Source: Annulohypoxylon bovei var. microspora (Eukaryota > Ascomycota > Sordariomycetes > Xylariales > Hypoxylaceae). Taken from it: DNA of 64,000 bases. Of the stretch, positions 47,996 to 57,055 are shown in pieces. The position numbers were made by a program, and so were the translations under genes. The notes below the pieces were generated by a model, which did no database searches, had not been told where the DNA came from, and saw only the letters and a list, made by a program, of their open reading frames with translations. The number at the start of each line of letters is the position of its first letter. Within the stretch, counting starts at the first letter, position 1. The stretch is from contig MU405251.1 of NCBI GenBank assembly GCA_022836615.1, positions 212,616-276,615 of the forward strand, read 5' to 3'.

Positions 47996-48453
47996 CGCTC
48001 TCCTGGCGCCAGTGCTATCTAAACGCCATCCAAAATACCATTTTCAACCCTGCTGTCGCCTTTTACAACCTTGTTTTGGCCTTTTTCAGCCTTAATTCGG
48101 CTTATCTCAGCCCTGTTGTCAGCCTTTTTCAACCCTGTTTGGCTTTTTTCAGCCCTTAGCTATTGCCATGTACATCGTAAGGATCTTATTACTGCTCATA
48201 CTCTTATTTTTAAGGGTTTAGTTGGCCAATTATTGTAATAAATTATAGTATATCTTAATCCATTTAACGCCTTTATATATGATTTTGTAAATAATTAGTT
48301 AATCTTTGTTACTTCGTTGTTTAGTAACGCTCTTTGTGTGTAACGTTCTTTAAGCTCCAACGCTCTCCATGCTCAAAAGAATATCCGTATCACCTTGGAT
48401 TTATCTTTTGATCTATTAGCCTTGTAGGCTTTGCCAGCTTTGCTATTGCTATT

Positions 48454-48918
48454 GCGGCAGTCTTGGCGAATGTGTTTAAGCTTCCCATATTTCCAATATC
48501 TCTTGTTATCCTGGTTCCTAGTAACGTGGTTGTCATCTTTGTTAGATACCCTGCCGATGTAGCTACGAAATAAAGTACGCTGTTAAGTAGTCCATTCCTT
48601 GGCGTTATTTTTAGCGCCGAGAATAAAACATACCCACATTTGTGTATTCATAATTTTATTCTTAGGGTTGCGAATAAAACATGCTCGTATTTGTGCATCC
48701 GAGATTTTATTCTCAAGGCTTGTTAAACGAAGCTTCCTGGGCAACTTCCACTCGAACCGTTCCTATTGTAGGTTTGTATCGTTCGTCGATGAGGGTGAGG
48801 ATGATAACATCATATCGTTAAGGTTCTTATGCTTGATCGTCAGCTCCTTCAAGGCTTTCTCTAGCCTATCAATTTGAGCTTGCGACGAAGCAATAATATC
48901 CCCAGATCCCGATGCCAT
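48454..48918 (-). pseudogene. Broken gag of the LTR element
   Basis: On the minus strand an ATG at 48918 opens a frame rich in Ser, Gln and Lys (MASGSGDIIASSQAQ) that stops at 48763-48765. Coding-like sequence continues past it to a zinc-knuckle relic near 48454-48506. In this relic the two first cysteine positions of the CCHC box read as Tyr and the last His and Cys remain, which G-to-A change at TGY codons would explain. No intact frame remains. Confidence 0.6.
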
Positions 48919-49002
48919 TAATCCCCTTTCTTCAGGCTAAAAGGCCTAAAAACTGTGACCTAATCCCTTGAATAAATATTTAAAACGGAGGAGGTGCTAC
49001 TA

Positions 49003-49202
49003 TGAAGGCAATAGGTCACGATACGTTTACGTATAATACCATATGATATATTACGATCTTGTGGTTATCTGTGTTGTGTAAACATACATGATTACTAATT
49101 TCCAAACCCATGCCAAGCGTAGCCTTATATGGCACAAGCCACACAAAGCCACACAAAGCCACAAAGCTCCCTTTGACCAGTAAATCCCTTTTACTGCCAA
49201 CA
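49003..49202 (-). repeat. 5' LTR of the retroelement (right copy)
   Basis: 200-bp partner of the left LTR, about 89 percent identical by eye; the right target duplication AGACC follows at 49203-49207. Confidence 0.85.
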
Positions 49203-52100
49203 AGACCTAACTAACAATATTTGTTCGGTTGTAACCGTACGTGGGTAGTTTCCGCCAGAATAGTCATTACTGTTAAAAACACAAATATTTGTAAAATGAC
49301 AACCAAAATTAAGCATCTAGAAGTTACTCTGACGAGGTTGAAAGACTGTACATGTACATCCAAGATCGAATCAATAGCACTACAAGAGAAGGATCCCGAG
49401 GGGGAAAGCCAGCGCTGATCAAACCTTCCTTTTTCACAACGATTCTGAGATGCAGCTTGGGTTTCGATCCGAGATAGAGCCGCGCTAAGCCCTGTTGTGA
49501 TAAATTTAACGACATACTACATAAGCCATACCAAGCTATAATAAGCCATTGTAAGCATCGCTACACCGTAGCTATCATTGGTCTGTTCACGAGCGTTGCT
49601 GGGTATCTATCAAAGACTATGGAGGAACCCGGAAGGGTTCACTTCATTGCAACCGAATATCCTGAGAAGCCAAGGCTGGACATCCCAATCTCCGAAGACC
49701 GGTCAACCGGAATACCTAAAAGCATATGCTGGTTATATGGACAGATAGATAATCAAAAAGAAACGATCGACATCCACGTTGCTTTGTCCTGTCGGCGCCT
49801 CAATAGCCTTAACACCGAACGGACTCGGGAGGGGGGTATAAAACGTCTAAATACCTAGTACGAAGCGGCACGGTTGACCGGGCCGGGGTAGGAGTCGTGG
49901 TTTAAAAGACGTACTTGTTGATTAATAATTATAGAGTAGATGGTTGTACAGAGTATAATGGGAAAAGACGTTTAATCCTGAATCCTTCAGGGGAGGGTAT
50001 TATGTAAGATGGTATGATATGTATGTAGGTGTAGTTAAAGGATTCGAATTTCGAAACCAAGTTAACTAGAAACTTCCAAAACGTACTAGTACCACTTGAG
50101 AAGGATCTAAGTTTATAACTTATTATGGGTGCAACCTATGATTAGTTAACATACGCAGGTACTTAGTTTTTCCATGTGAAAGTATGCAGTAGAAGTCAGG
50201 GATTAAAGTATTATACATAAGTTTTAGGCGCTAAGAAGGTAATCGGGTCGAGAGGGTCAAGATTGATGGCAGGATGGACCATCGTGGGTCCACACCGAGG
50301 AAAAGCTTAAGGACCGTTGGGGTTAATGGGGTGAGAGTTTTGGGTCCTGGGGAGCAAGGGAGGACGGAGACCCATAATTAAGGCTCGGGACTTTACCAAA
50401 TTGGGACAGTTTCGCTTACTTCCAACCAATCAAAAATTCTCCGGCTCGCTTGCTAATGCAACTTTACTATAGTACATCGCTTTAGAGTCGGTTGCCATTG
50501 GAACTTGCGACCTGCTCGCGACCATCTTGCGACCATCTCATAGATTTATCATTTCAAGGTTTCTTTACCATTTCCATTTTTTTTATGGATTCCCTCGACC
50601 TACCATATACGTAGTTGGTTAATTAAACTCTCAACCTTGGACATCTTGGAATAGGTAAAGTCCCACGTTGCTTGTTACATCCAAGCTCTACCGTTTACAT
50701 ACATAGCACACCATCTACGGGTACTAGACACTAGACACCAGACACCAGACACCTTCTACTCTTGCTACAAGCGCGTCATGATACCATGATACCATGATAC
50801 CACGATGCCCCCATGATACCCCCAAAGTCTGCTTGGACTGCTTCTCTTCTCGTGGCACCGTTCAGCCGTTACGCACACCGCTGCATTGGGACGCGAACAC
50901 CGAGGATGAGACAACATCGTGTCCATGCAACTTCGCTTGTCAAAACCCAATGGCCAATGTCATTTTCTTCTTTTCTTCTCTCTTACAGGTCGCCATGCTC
51001 TATCAAGATCTCGGTATCCTGATCAACCTGGTTTTCCCCTTAGTTCTTAGTTCTCTCCTCGGAACTTTGGTGTCATAGAATGCGTAGGACTACCTTAAGA
51101 TGAGTCCCACAACATCTCGACCTGCTCTTTGGGATTTGGGATTTTGGGATTTTCTCAGCCCGCCCACTTGCCGCACCTAGCCAGGGTCCCGGCCGTGGAT
51201 ATTCTTAATCTAGCCGGGGTGGCCTTCTCGACTTCTGGGTCCTTTCTGGGTCTTCTGGATCTTCTAGGAACTTTGGGATTTCTGGAATCGTTCGGTTGGC
51301 GCCTTGGCGTTCGGATACCCATTGACCTGGGTGGAACAGCTACTTGGTACTGTTCGTTTCACATCTGAGGAATTTCCTCTCCTCTGGACGCACAATAAGC
51401 TGCAGCCACTCAACTTTCGTAGCTCCACCCTCTGTCACCTACATACGCCTCCTTTAGGCGAGTATTTCCTATTGCCATCTTAGTCCGCATTGGAGCCGCG
51501 AGTCGGATGTCTCTCTCTTCGCCAGGCGAGAACGCCTCATTCGCCAGCAACCGACTACCTGTATCTCATAATTACCTAGGTAGCCTCACGAGAGCTACCT
51601 GTCGTCTACTCAGACGTATCATACCAATGTAATACCGCTCTTTTTCGTTCTTTTCGCCCTTGGTCGAATTCGTCCTCTCGGATCCTAACGGCCGACCTCG
51701 TCTGTTCTGCGTTGCCAAGCTAAGATCGCTGTCTAAACCTTCTCGTCGTTCTCACGAAATCCTAGGTCTTATATATTTCTTCTATTTCTCATCTCTTACA
51801 TATCTAATTTCTGTTTGTCTATCAACCGGCATTGTCTAGCGAGCTACGTACTCTGGAGACCAATATCTACGACTCTATTAGACTAGCTATCTGTTTATTC
51901 ATAGATTTTCCATATACGGCACCGTCGAGCTAAATTGCGGGCTCGGCCGTTTCTCATTGCGTTTATTCGAGTAGGCTCTCGGCGTATTAGTCTAGATTGA
52001 GGACCCTTATCGCTTACCGGAGAGCAAGCACCCGTCTCAACCTTCTGTTTTGAGAAATTATCTGGCTGTATTATAGCATTTCTCACCCATAGAACGTCAG
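49203..52100. other. Intergenic right of the LTR element, upstream of the phosphotransferase-like gene
   Basis: No gene supported. Tandem GACACCA units lie at about 50727-50752 and ATGATACC units at 50774-50820. The last 600 bases are CT-rich, as in a fungal promoter and leader. A 79-codon frame at 49619-49858 has no recognised relative. Confidence 0.5.
50774..50820. repeat. ATGATACC octamer tandem repeat
   Basis: About five imperfect copies of CATGATAC with small changes (ACGATGCC). Confidence 0.8.
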
Positions 52101-53840
52101 ATGCCGCAGACACAAGTGATGCGGCGGACTTCAAGGGTGGATTTGGCGCTGCCAACCGACCCTTGCTCCGTCGCCGCAGTCCCCGGTAACCCCTTCTTTT
52201 CTCTTCACATTCCCGAGCCGTCCACTACCTCTACCCAGACTCTCCCGTCAAAAGGAGACCTTGACGTACCCGGCCTATCGCGTTCCACAAGATGGCTGGC
52301 TTCACGTCGTCAATTATCCTCTGTTGTACGAGCCGACCGTTTGTCACCCGTCAACGCCATGGATCGATTTCACCCACTCGAGCCTATGCGCTCGGTAATT
52401 CAAAATGCCCTTCCACATATCACAGTCGAGTCTATTAATCTGCTACCGTCCTGCCGCCTCCTGAGATTCTTCAGTGTCAAGATCTCGGATGGCAGGACAT
52501 TACTTCTTAGCATGTCACCGCCTCCGATCATGAGGCTTCTCCGATCTGAGAGGGCTATGAACCTGTCAGAAACCCTCGTGACTAAGTGGGTTCTCGAAGA
52601 AGTACTCCAGCCTTCCACCCAGGTTGAAAATACTGCTTATAAAAGCATCGGCACCCATCAACATATCGAAAGCCGGTCTGAGAAAAGCGATCCCAGTGTC
52701 AGCCCTGAAGGAATACGAGGTTTGAAGGAGGATATGTTAAGGTTTCTTCCAATCTTAGTAACCCATTCTCCTTCATCGGCAGAGCTGGGCTCCCCCTTTA
52801 ACATCTTGGAGCCACCGAAAGGGGTTTCCATATCTGGGCTTCCGACACCTTTAAACGAATCCGAGAGGAAGATCGTAGACTTCCAACGAGGCCAACTCGT
52901 GCGGCGGCTCTCTACTTTCACGTCGCCGAATGGAATTTTCGGACCAGCTATAGCGGTCATCGGCTCGCAGCTGGATCCTACCGACCCGCACAGAGCACAA
53001 CTAGCCAGCTTCGGTGTTCGCGGCGCGAGGACCTGGAGACAGGCTTTCCATGCTCTATTAGAAGGTGTCCTACGAGACGCCGAAGACATGGCCGTGACGT
53101 TCAGCTACGAACCAATCAGGGGCTACTTTAACAGATTAGGCTATCTACTAGATGGTGTCACAACAGCCAGACTAGTAATCCTAGACGCGAGCGACGAGTC
53201 CAACATCTTGGTGTCGAGATCCACAAAATCCGCCGAAAAGGGGGACGAGGTTCGCCCGCAGCCAACACCAAGCCAGGACCCGAACCGAACTGAAACAGAA
53301 GCCACAGCTGAGAACCCACCAATAGATAGAAGCAAAAAAGAAGACGAGAGTGGGGAATCATCAGATACACAGCAGCCGACCGTCACCGTCACAGGCTTCC
53401 GCGACTGGAGCAACTGCGTCTTTGGCGACCCGCTCTTCGCCGAGGTATTCAGCCGCGACCCCGCTTCCGAGTTCCTGCGCGGCTTCTACGGGAACGCGCT
53501 GCATAACAACGACGGCGACCTCGTCGAGGACCGCGAGAGCGCGCCCGTCCGCCTGCTTCTGTACGAGTGCTACCACGCCACGGTCGGCGTCGTGAAGCAG
53601 TTCTACCGGCCAGGCCCCAACAGTAGCGATCGCGAGATCACGGCACGCAGACGCTTGGTAACCGCCCTGAAGCGGCTGCAGGAGGTCGACGAGGAGGAGG
53701 CGGCCGGGAAGAGGCCAAGACGGCCGAGTGCGAATGTGGAGGTGTGGCCGGTTAAGAAGCCCAGGGGCGGGGATAAGGATAGGGATAGTCCTGGTCCTAG
53801 CATCGAATTTAAAGGAGGCCAAGGGGCGGGTATTATTTAA
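52101..53840 (+). CDS. Aminoglycoside/choline phosphotransferase-like (APH-fold) protein
   Basis: A single exon of 579 aa belonging to the large fungal APH family of small-molecule kinase-fold proteins, whose substrates are mostly unknown. The lipid- or ATP-clamp-like strand SDGRTLLLSMSPPPIMRLLRSE and the TEAxVxxW-like stretch (SETLVTKWVLEEVL) are at residues about 140-185. The block WRQAFHALLEGVLRDAEDMA, followed by IRGYFNRLGYLLDGVTTARLVILD (about 310-370), is the typical HxxD-region substitute. Here the normal catalytic HGD and DxD motifs are absent: ILDASDESNILV aligns with the D(x)N segment but has Asp-Glu-Ser-Asn. The protein may therefore be a degenerate, non-catalytic member. A variable acidic linker (about 390-430) and a basic C-terminus (GKRPRRPSANVEVWPVKKPRG) follow. 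The first ATG is used; a later ATG at MDRFHPLEPM is a possible alternative. Confidence 0.75.
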   Translation: MPQTQVMRRTSRVDLALPTDPCSVAAVPGNPFFSLHIPEPSTTSTQTLPSKGDLDVPGLSRSTRWLASRRQLSSVVRADRLSPVNAMDRFHPLEPMRSVIQNALPHITVESINLLPSCRLLRFFSVKISDGRTLLLSMSPPPIMRLLRSERAMNLSETLVTKWVLEEVLQPSTQVENTAYKSIGTHQHIESRSEKSDPSVSPEGIRGLKEDMLRFLPILVTHSPSSAELGSPFNILEPPKGVSISGLPTPLNESERKIVDFQRGQLVRRLSTFTSPNGIFGPAIAVIGSQLDPTDPHRAQLASFGVRGARTWRQAFHALLEGVLRDAEDMAVTFSYEPIRGYFNRLGYLLDGVTTARLVILDASDESNILVSRSTKSAEKGDEVRPQPTPSQDPNRTETEATAENPPIDRSKKEDESGESSDTQQPTVTVTGFRDWSNCVFGDPLFAEVFSRDPASEFLRGFYGNALHNNDGDLVEDRESAPVRLLLYECYHATVGVVKQFYRPGPNSSDREITARRRLVTALKRLQEVDEEEAAGKRPRRPSANVEVWPVKKPRGGDKDRDSPGPSIEFKGGQGAGII

Positions 53841-54103
53841 AGGCGAAGAGTGAGGAGGGAAGATGCTATGATGTACACGAGACGCTAGCGACGCACGAGG
53901 GAAGGAAGGGATGACATATTGGGATATTTGTGTATCTTAGTTGCTCCATCCTACATATTAGCTATGCGACTCACGTTTACATCGACATGCTCGTGAAGAG
54001 AATATTTTTGCATGTCGAGTCTTAGAGCTTCTTTTTTTAGTCCTTCCCTCCGCCCTCCAAATCCCGCACTATACTGTTCCCTATTGTCGCAGGAATACCC
54101 ATA

Positions 54104-56215
54104 TCATGACAACAGGACCCGAATCTCGCCCGTCGTCCTAGGGAACAGCGCCCTCAGACTCGACGGCTCCTCCCCTCCACCTACCCCACCCTCTTCCTCA
54201 GCCAGCTCGTCCGCCGCAGCAAGCAGCTCCTCCACGTGCTCGAAGTCGACGCAGAACCGCTCCGCAGCCTCCTCGGTGACCTCGCGCGCCAGCGCCGCGT
54301 CCTGCAGGTGCTTGACGTTCTCCATGGCGTCCATGACGGCCGACGGCAGGAAGTCGTCGAGGCCCTGGCCGGCGCTCGCCAAGGCCTGCGGCTGCAGCGC
54401 GGCGAGGCCCGCGACCTTGGCCACGTCCTCCTTGCTGCTGTCGTCGAGCGCGCCGAGGGCGGCGAACAGCGGCTCGAGCGCGGATTCGCCGCGGAAGAAT
54501 ACGTACTGGCTCTCGACGAGCTGGGCGCTGTGGCCCGCGATGGCGGACTGCAGGTCCGCGACGCGCGCGCGCGTGAAGGCTTCGAAGGGGGCGAGCGCTG
54601 CTTGCGCCGCGAGCAGGCAGTTGATCAGGAAGATGGAGGTCGCGGGCGCGGCGAGGGTCTTGGACATGTTCTCGCAGCCGGCCAGGAAGGGGTCGAAGGA
54701 CTCGGCGAGGATGGGCTCGAAGTCGGCCTCGCGGTCGCCTTCCGAGGCCAGCGAGGTCTCGTACGTCCGCATGATGGCGGTCAGCTGCTTCAGCGCGTCC
54801 TGCAGGAACTCGGGCGGCGCGAGGTCCGAGGGCGTGTGCTGGAACTCGCCCTCGAGCGTCGTGATGTGGTCCCGCATCAGGGAGCGGAACTGCCGCAGCG
54901 CTTCGGCTTCGAGGTTGGCCATGGCTTGGAGGAGGCCGGATTCTTCGCCGAGGAGCTTGGAGAATGTCACGCGGTAGAACCCGAGTAGGTTGGCGAGCTT
55001 GTAGGCGAGGATGGTCTCTTCGTTGGTCTGGATCACCTGCTCGACTCGCTGGCGCAGTATGCGCGCTGCGCCGGAGACGTCCCTGTCGACTAATTCGTTT
55101 AGCGCCTTGACGGCGTCGAACTCTGGGGGCCCGTCCGTATCGTCCGCCATCAGCAGCCAGAGCTCGTTCTCCCGGCCTTCTTGCATTCCCTTGGCGATCT
55201 CGTTTCCGTCGGATATAAATAGGATCTCGAGGGCTTCCCGCTCGCTTACGGCGGCGGAATGTATCCACGCCAGCATGTCTCCCGCGTACCTCAGCGGGTC
55301 GTGAGCGACTAGCTCGATCGGTTTTACGGAGTGGTCCTTGGCGCCGGACGCCGAATCCCCCGTGAGGGCGAGATAGAAAGCGTCGGAGAGGATCTGCTCC
55401 CTGGCCTCGGCGAAGAAATCCAGACAGTTCTGGAAGAGCGACGGGCGCTCGGCGAGCACGCGGATGGCCCGGCGAACGGACGAGTTGATCTGCGGGTTTT
55501 CGAGGTTGAGCGTCTTGAACTCTTTCTGCACCCAACGGTAGAGCTTCTGGAAGGCCTGGTTTAGGTTCTTGGACGTCTGGTCCATGACCTCGAGCCCGAG
55601 GGTCTGGCTCTCGAAGCCTAGCAGGAACTCGCAGTCCTTTCTGATGCGCTTCGCCTTAGCCAGGACGGCGAAGAACCGGTCGTCGACGGGCTCGGCTGTG
55701 AGGGTCAAGGAGGCAACCTCGTCTTCTGAGAGGACGAAGTGCTCGCGGAAGGCTTTTAAGACCTGTTGCTTCGTTTCTATGTTGCGCCTCTGCGTCATAA
55801 GAGACGACGCTTCCTCGAGGATGGTGGATGTGGACTCGTGAGCTGCCGTGACATGGCCTCTCATGTCTTGGTAGCTCTTGTTCAGCTTATCGATGGTTGT
55901 GCCAATCCTCCTCAGCTGCTCGGCCACTCGTCCAAACTCTGTAATTATTTTGCCATTACTGTCAATGACCTCTTTTTGAACATCTAGCCGTAGCTGTCTC
56001 CGGGTCTCGGCGGTGTTGCTGATGCCACGTTCATCTAACAGAGCAAGAGATTCCCGGAACTCGGAATCAGCATATGAGGTTGAGAGAACCGACGTCACTT
56101 TTGATGATAGCGGATTTGAGGAGCGACCCCCTGAGCCTAGACCCGTCGACAACGGCCCTGGTGATATGCCATCCCGTCCTGGTAGAGGGGGTGAACTGAG
56201 GCCATTTGAGGCCAT
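54104..56215 (-). CDS. COG6: Conserved oligomeric Golgi complex subunit 6
   Basis: Subunit of lobe B of the COG tether, which captures intra-Golgi retrograde vesicles and keeps glycosylation enzymes in place. A single exon of 703 aa. Residues about 35-180 are the conserved N-terminal coiled-coil region (KVTSVLSTSYADSEFRESLA, then the repeated Gln/Arg/Leu heptads of QLRRIGTTIDKLNKSYQDMR), followed by the long all-helical C-terminal bundle. Length and order of conserved blocks match fungal Cog6. The start ATG is the first in the frame. The 3' half of the gene is very GC-rich, so long open frames appear on the opposite strand and in a second minus frame; they are shadows. It lies convergent to the phosphotransferase-like gene, which also ends in GC-rich DNA. 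No signal peptide or membrane helix is seen. Confidence 0.93.
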   Translation of the reverse strand: MASNGLSSPPLPGRDGISPGPLSTGLGSGGRSSNPLSSKVTSVLSTSYADSEFRESLALLDERGISNTAETRRQLRLDVQKEVIDSNGKIITEFGRVAEQLRRIGTTIDKLNKSYQDMRGHVTAAHESTSTILEEASSLMTQRRNIETKQQVLKAFREHFVLSEDEVASLTLTAEPVDDRFFAVLAKAKRIRKDCEFLLGFESQTLGLEVMDQTSKNLNQAFQKLYRWVQKEFKTLNLENPQINSSVRRAIRVLAERPSLFQNCLDFFAEAREQILSDAFYLALTGDSASGAKDHSVKPIELVAHDPLRYAGDMLAWIHSAAVSEREALEILFISDGNEIAKGMQEGRENELWLLMADDTDGPPEFDAVKALNELVDRDVSGAARILRQRVEQVIQTNEETILAYKLANLLGFYRVTFSKLLGEESGLLQAMANLEAEALRQFRSLMRDHITTLEGEFQHTPSDLAPPEFLQDALKQLTAIMRTYETSLASEGDREADFEPILAESFDPFLAGCENMSKTLAAPATSIFLINCLLAAQAALAPFEAFTRARVADLQSAIAGHSAQLVESQYVFFRGESALEPLFAALGALDDSSKEDVAKVAGLAALQPQALASAGQGLDDFLPSAVMDAMENVKHLQDAALAREVTEEAAERFCVDFEHVEELLAAADELAEEEGGVGGGEEPSSLRALFPRTTGEIRVLLS

Positions 56216-57055
56216 GTTTCCAATTAATCAAGGCAATCCCGATTCAGCCAAATCCATGTCATCTCCTTGACATTGTATTTTTGTTACAGCAAACAAGATA
56301 AAGGGGGTTGAGTTGGCTCATATACACCGAGTATACAATACAATTCGCTATTCGCTAAGGATAACTCCAAGTGTCAAATGTGTGTTGAACAAACGCCACC
56401 TGGGAAAAGTGTCTGACAGCTGGGGAAGCGAAATTACATAGTGGAAGCTAGGCAGTACAAGGTACGCAGCTAAGGCATCAATCCCTGTCAAATGACTTCA
56501 CTTCCAACACACGATAACGATAAGGATCATGATAGCGATACCTACCCAGGTATGTACCGTAGTGATGCGTCTACCTATGAACGCGCATGGTTGCCTTCTT
56601 GATGTGGAGCTGAAATACGTCCCAAGCAGCCAAGTCATAAGGTCGATTCAACAATCCAGGGTCCAGATGACCGCCATCAACTATACCATTCATGTTCTAT
56701 TCTTTGCAAACACTCTTCATCATAAGACCTAGTTACTTTGTGTCATAAACTCTGACATGTAATCAAGGTTTAAGGTTTTGGGTAGTTGCGTTTGTATGCA
56801 TCTTGTTAGTTATAACTTAGAAACTCAAAGCTTAAGCTTCTTCCGTCCCTTAATCTATTCAGACATCTAATTCCTACTGCTGCTGCTTCTTCTTCTTCTT
56901 ACCTATTACATCTACCTATCTCTCTTTACGTACCTAGTTTTATCTTCGGCCCAGGTTGATGAGACGAACATGGTAAGGAAGAAAATATAAGCTTATTTTC
57001 ATTAAACCAGAGAGCCTCAACCAAACCACTGTGATTTTACCGATGAGTCAACACG
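56216..57055. promoter_or_regulatory. Divergent promoter region of COG6 and ATG9
   Basis: 840 bp between the two start codons. It contains CTTCTTCTT and CTACCTA tracts near 56880-56940 on the ATG9 side. No further gene is seen. Confidence 0.5.

Larger units (their letters stand above)
47796..49202 (-). mobile_element. Small copia-like LTR retroelement remnant, 1.4 kb, non-autonomous
   Basis: Two 200-bp direct repeats flank 1,007 bp of internal sequence. Read on the minus strand each LTR starts TGTTGG and ends CTTCA, the classical TG...CA ends, and the whole is framed by the AGACC duplication. In minus orientation the 5' LTR is the right copy, and a purine-rich tract (AGGAGAGCG) directly precedes the 3' LTR on the left. 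The internal region holds only a broken gag; no protease, integrase or reverse transcriptase is recognisable. The two LTRs differ at about 21 of 200 sites, every one a transition and none an indel, as RIP would give. Confidence 0.88.

Noticed and set aside
54012..54988. Long plus-strand open frames (about 250-320 codons) opposite COG6
   Set aside because: They come from the GC-rich 3' half of COG6, are low in sequence complexity and have no motif; the minus-strand COG6 frame is the recognised protein.
54198..55535. 445-codon second minus-strand frame inside COG6
   Set aside because: Arg-, Ala- and Pro-rich shadow in a different frame from the recognised protein, typical of GC-rich DNA.
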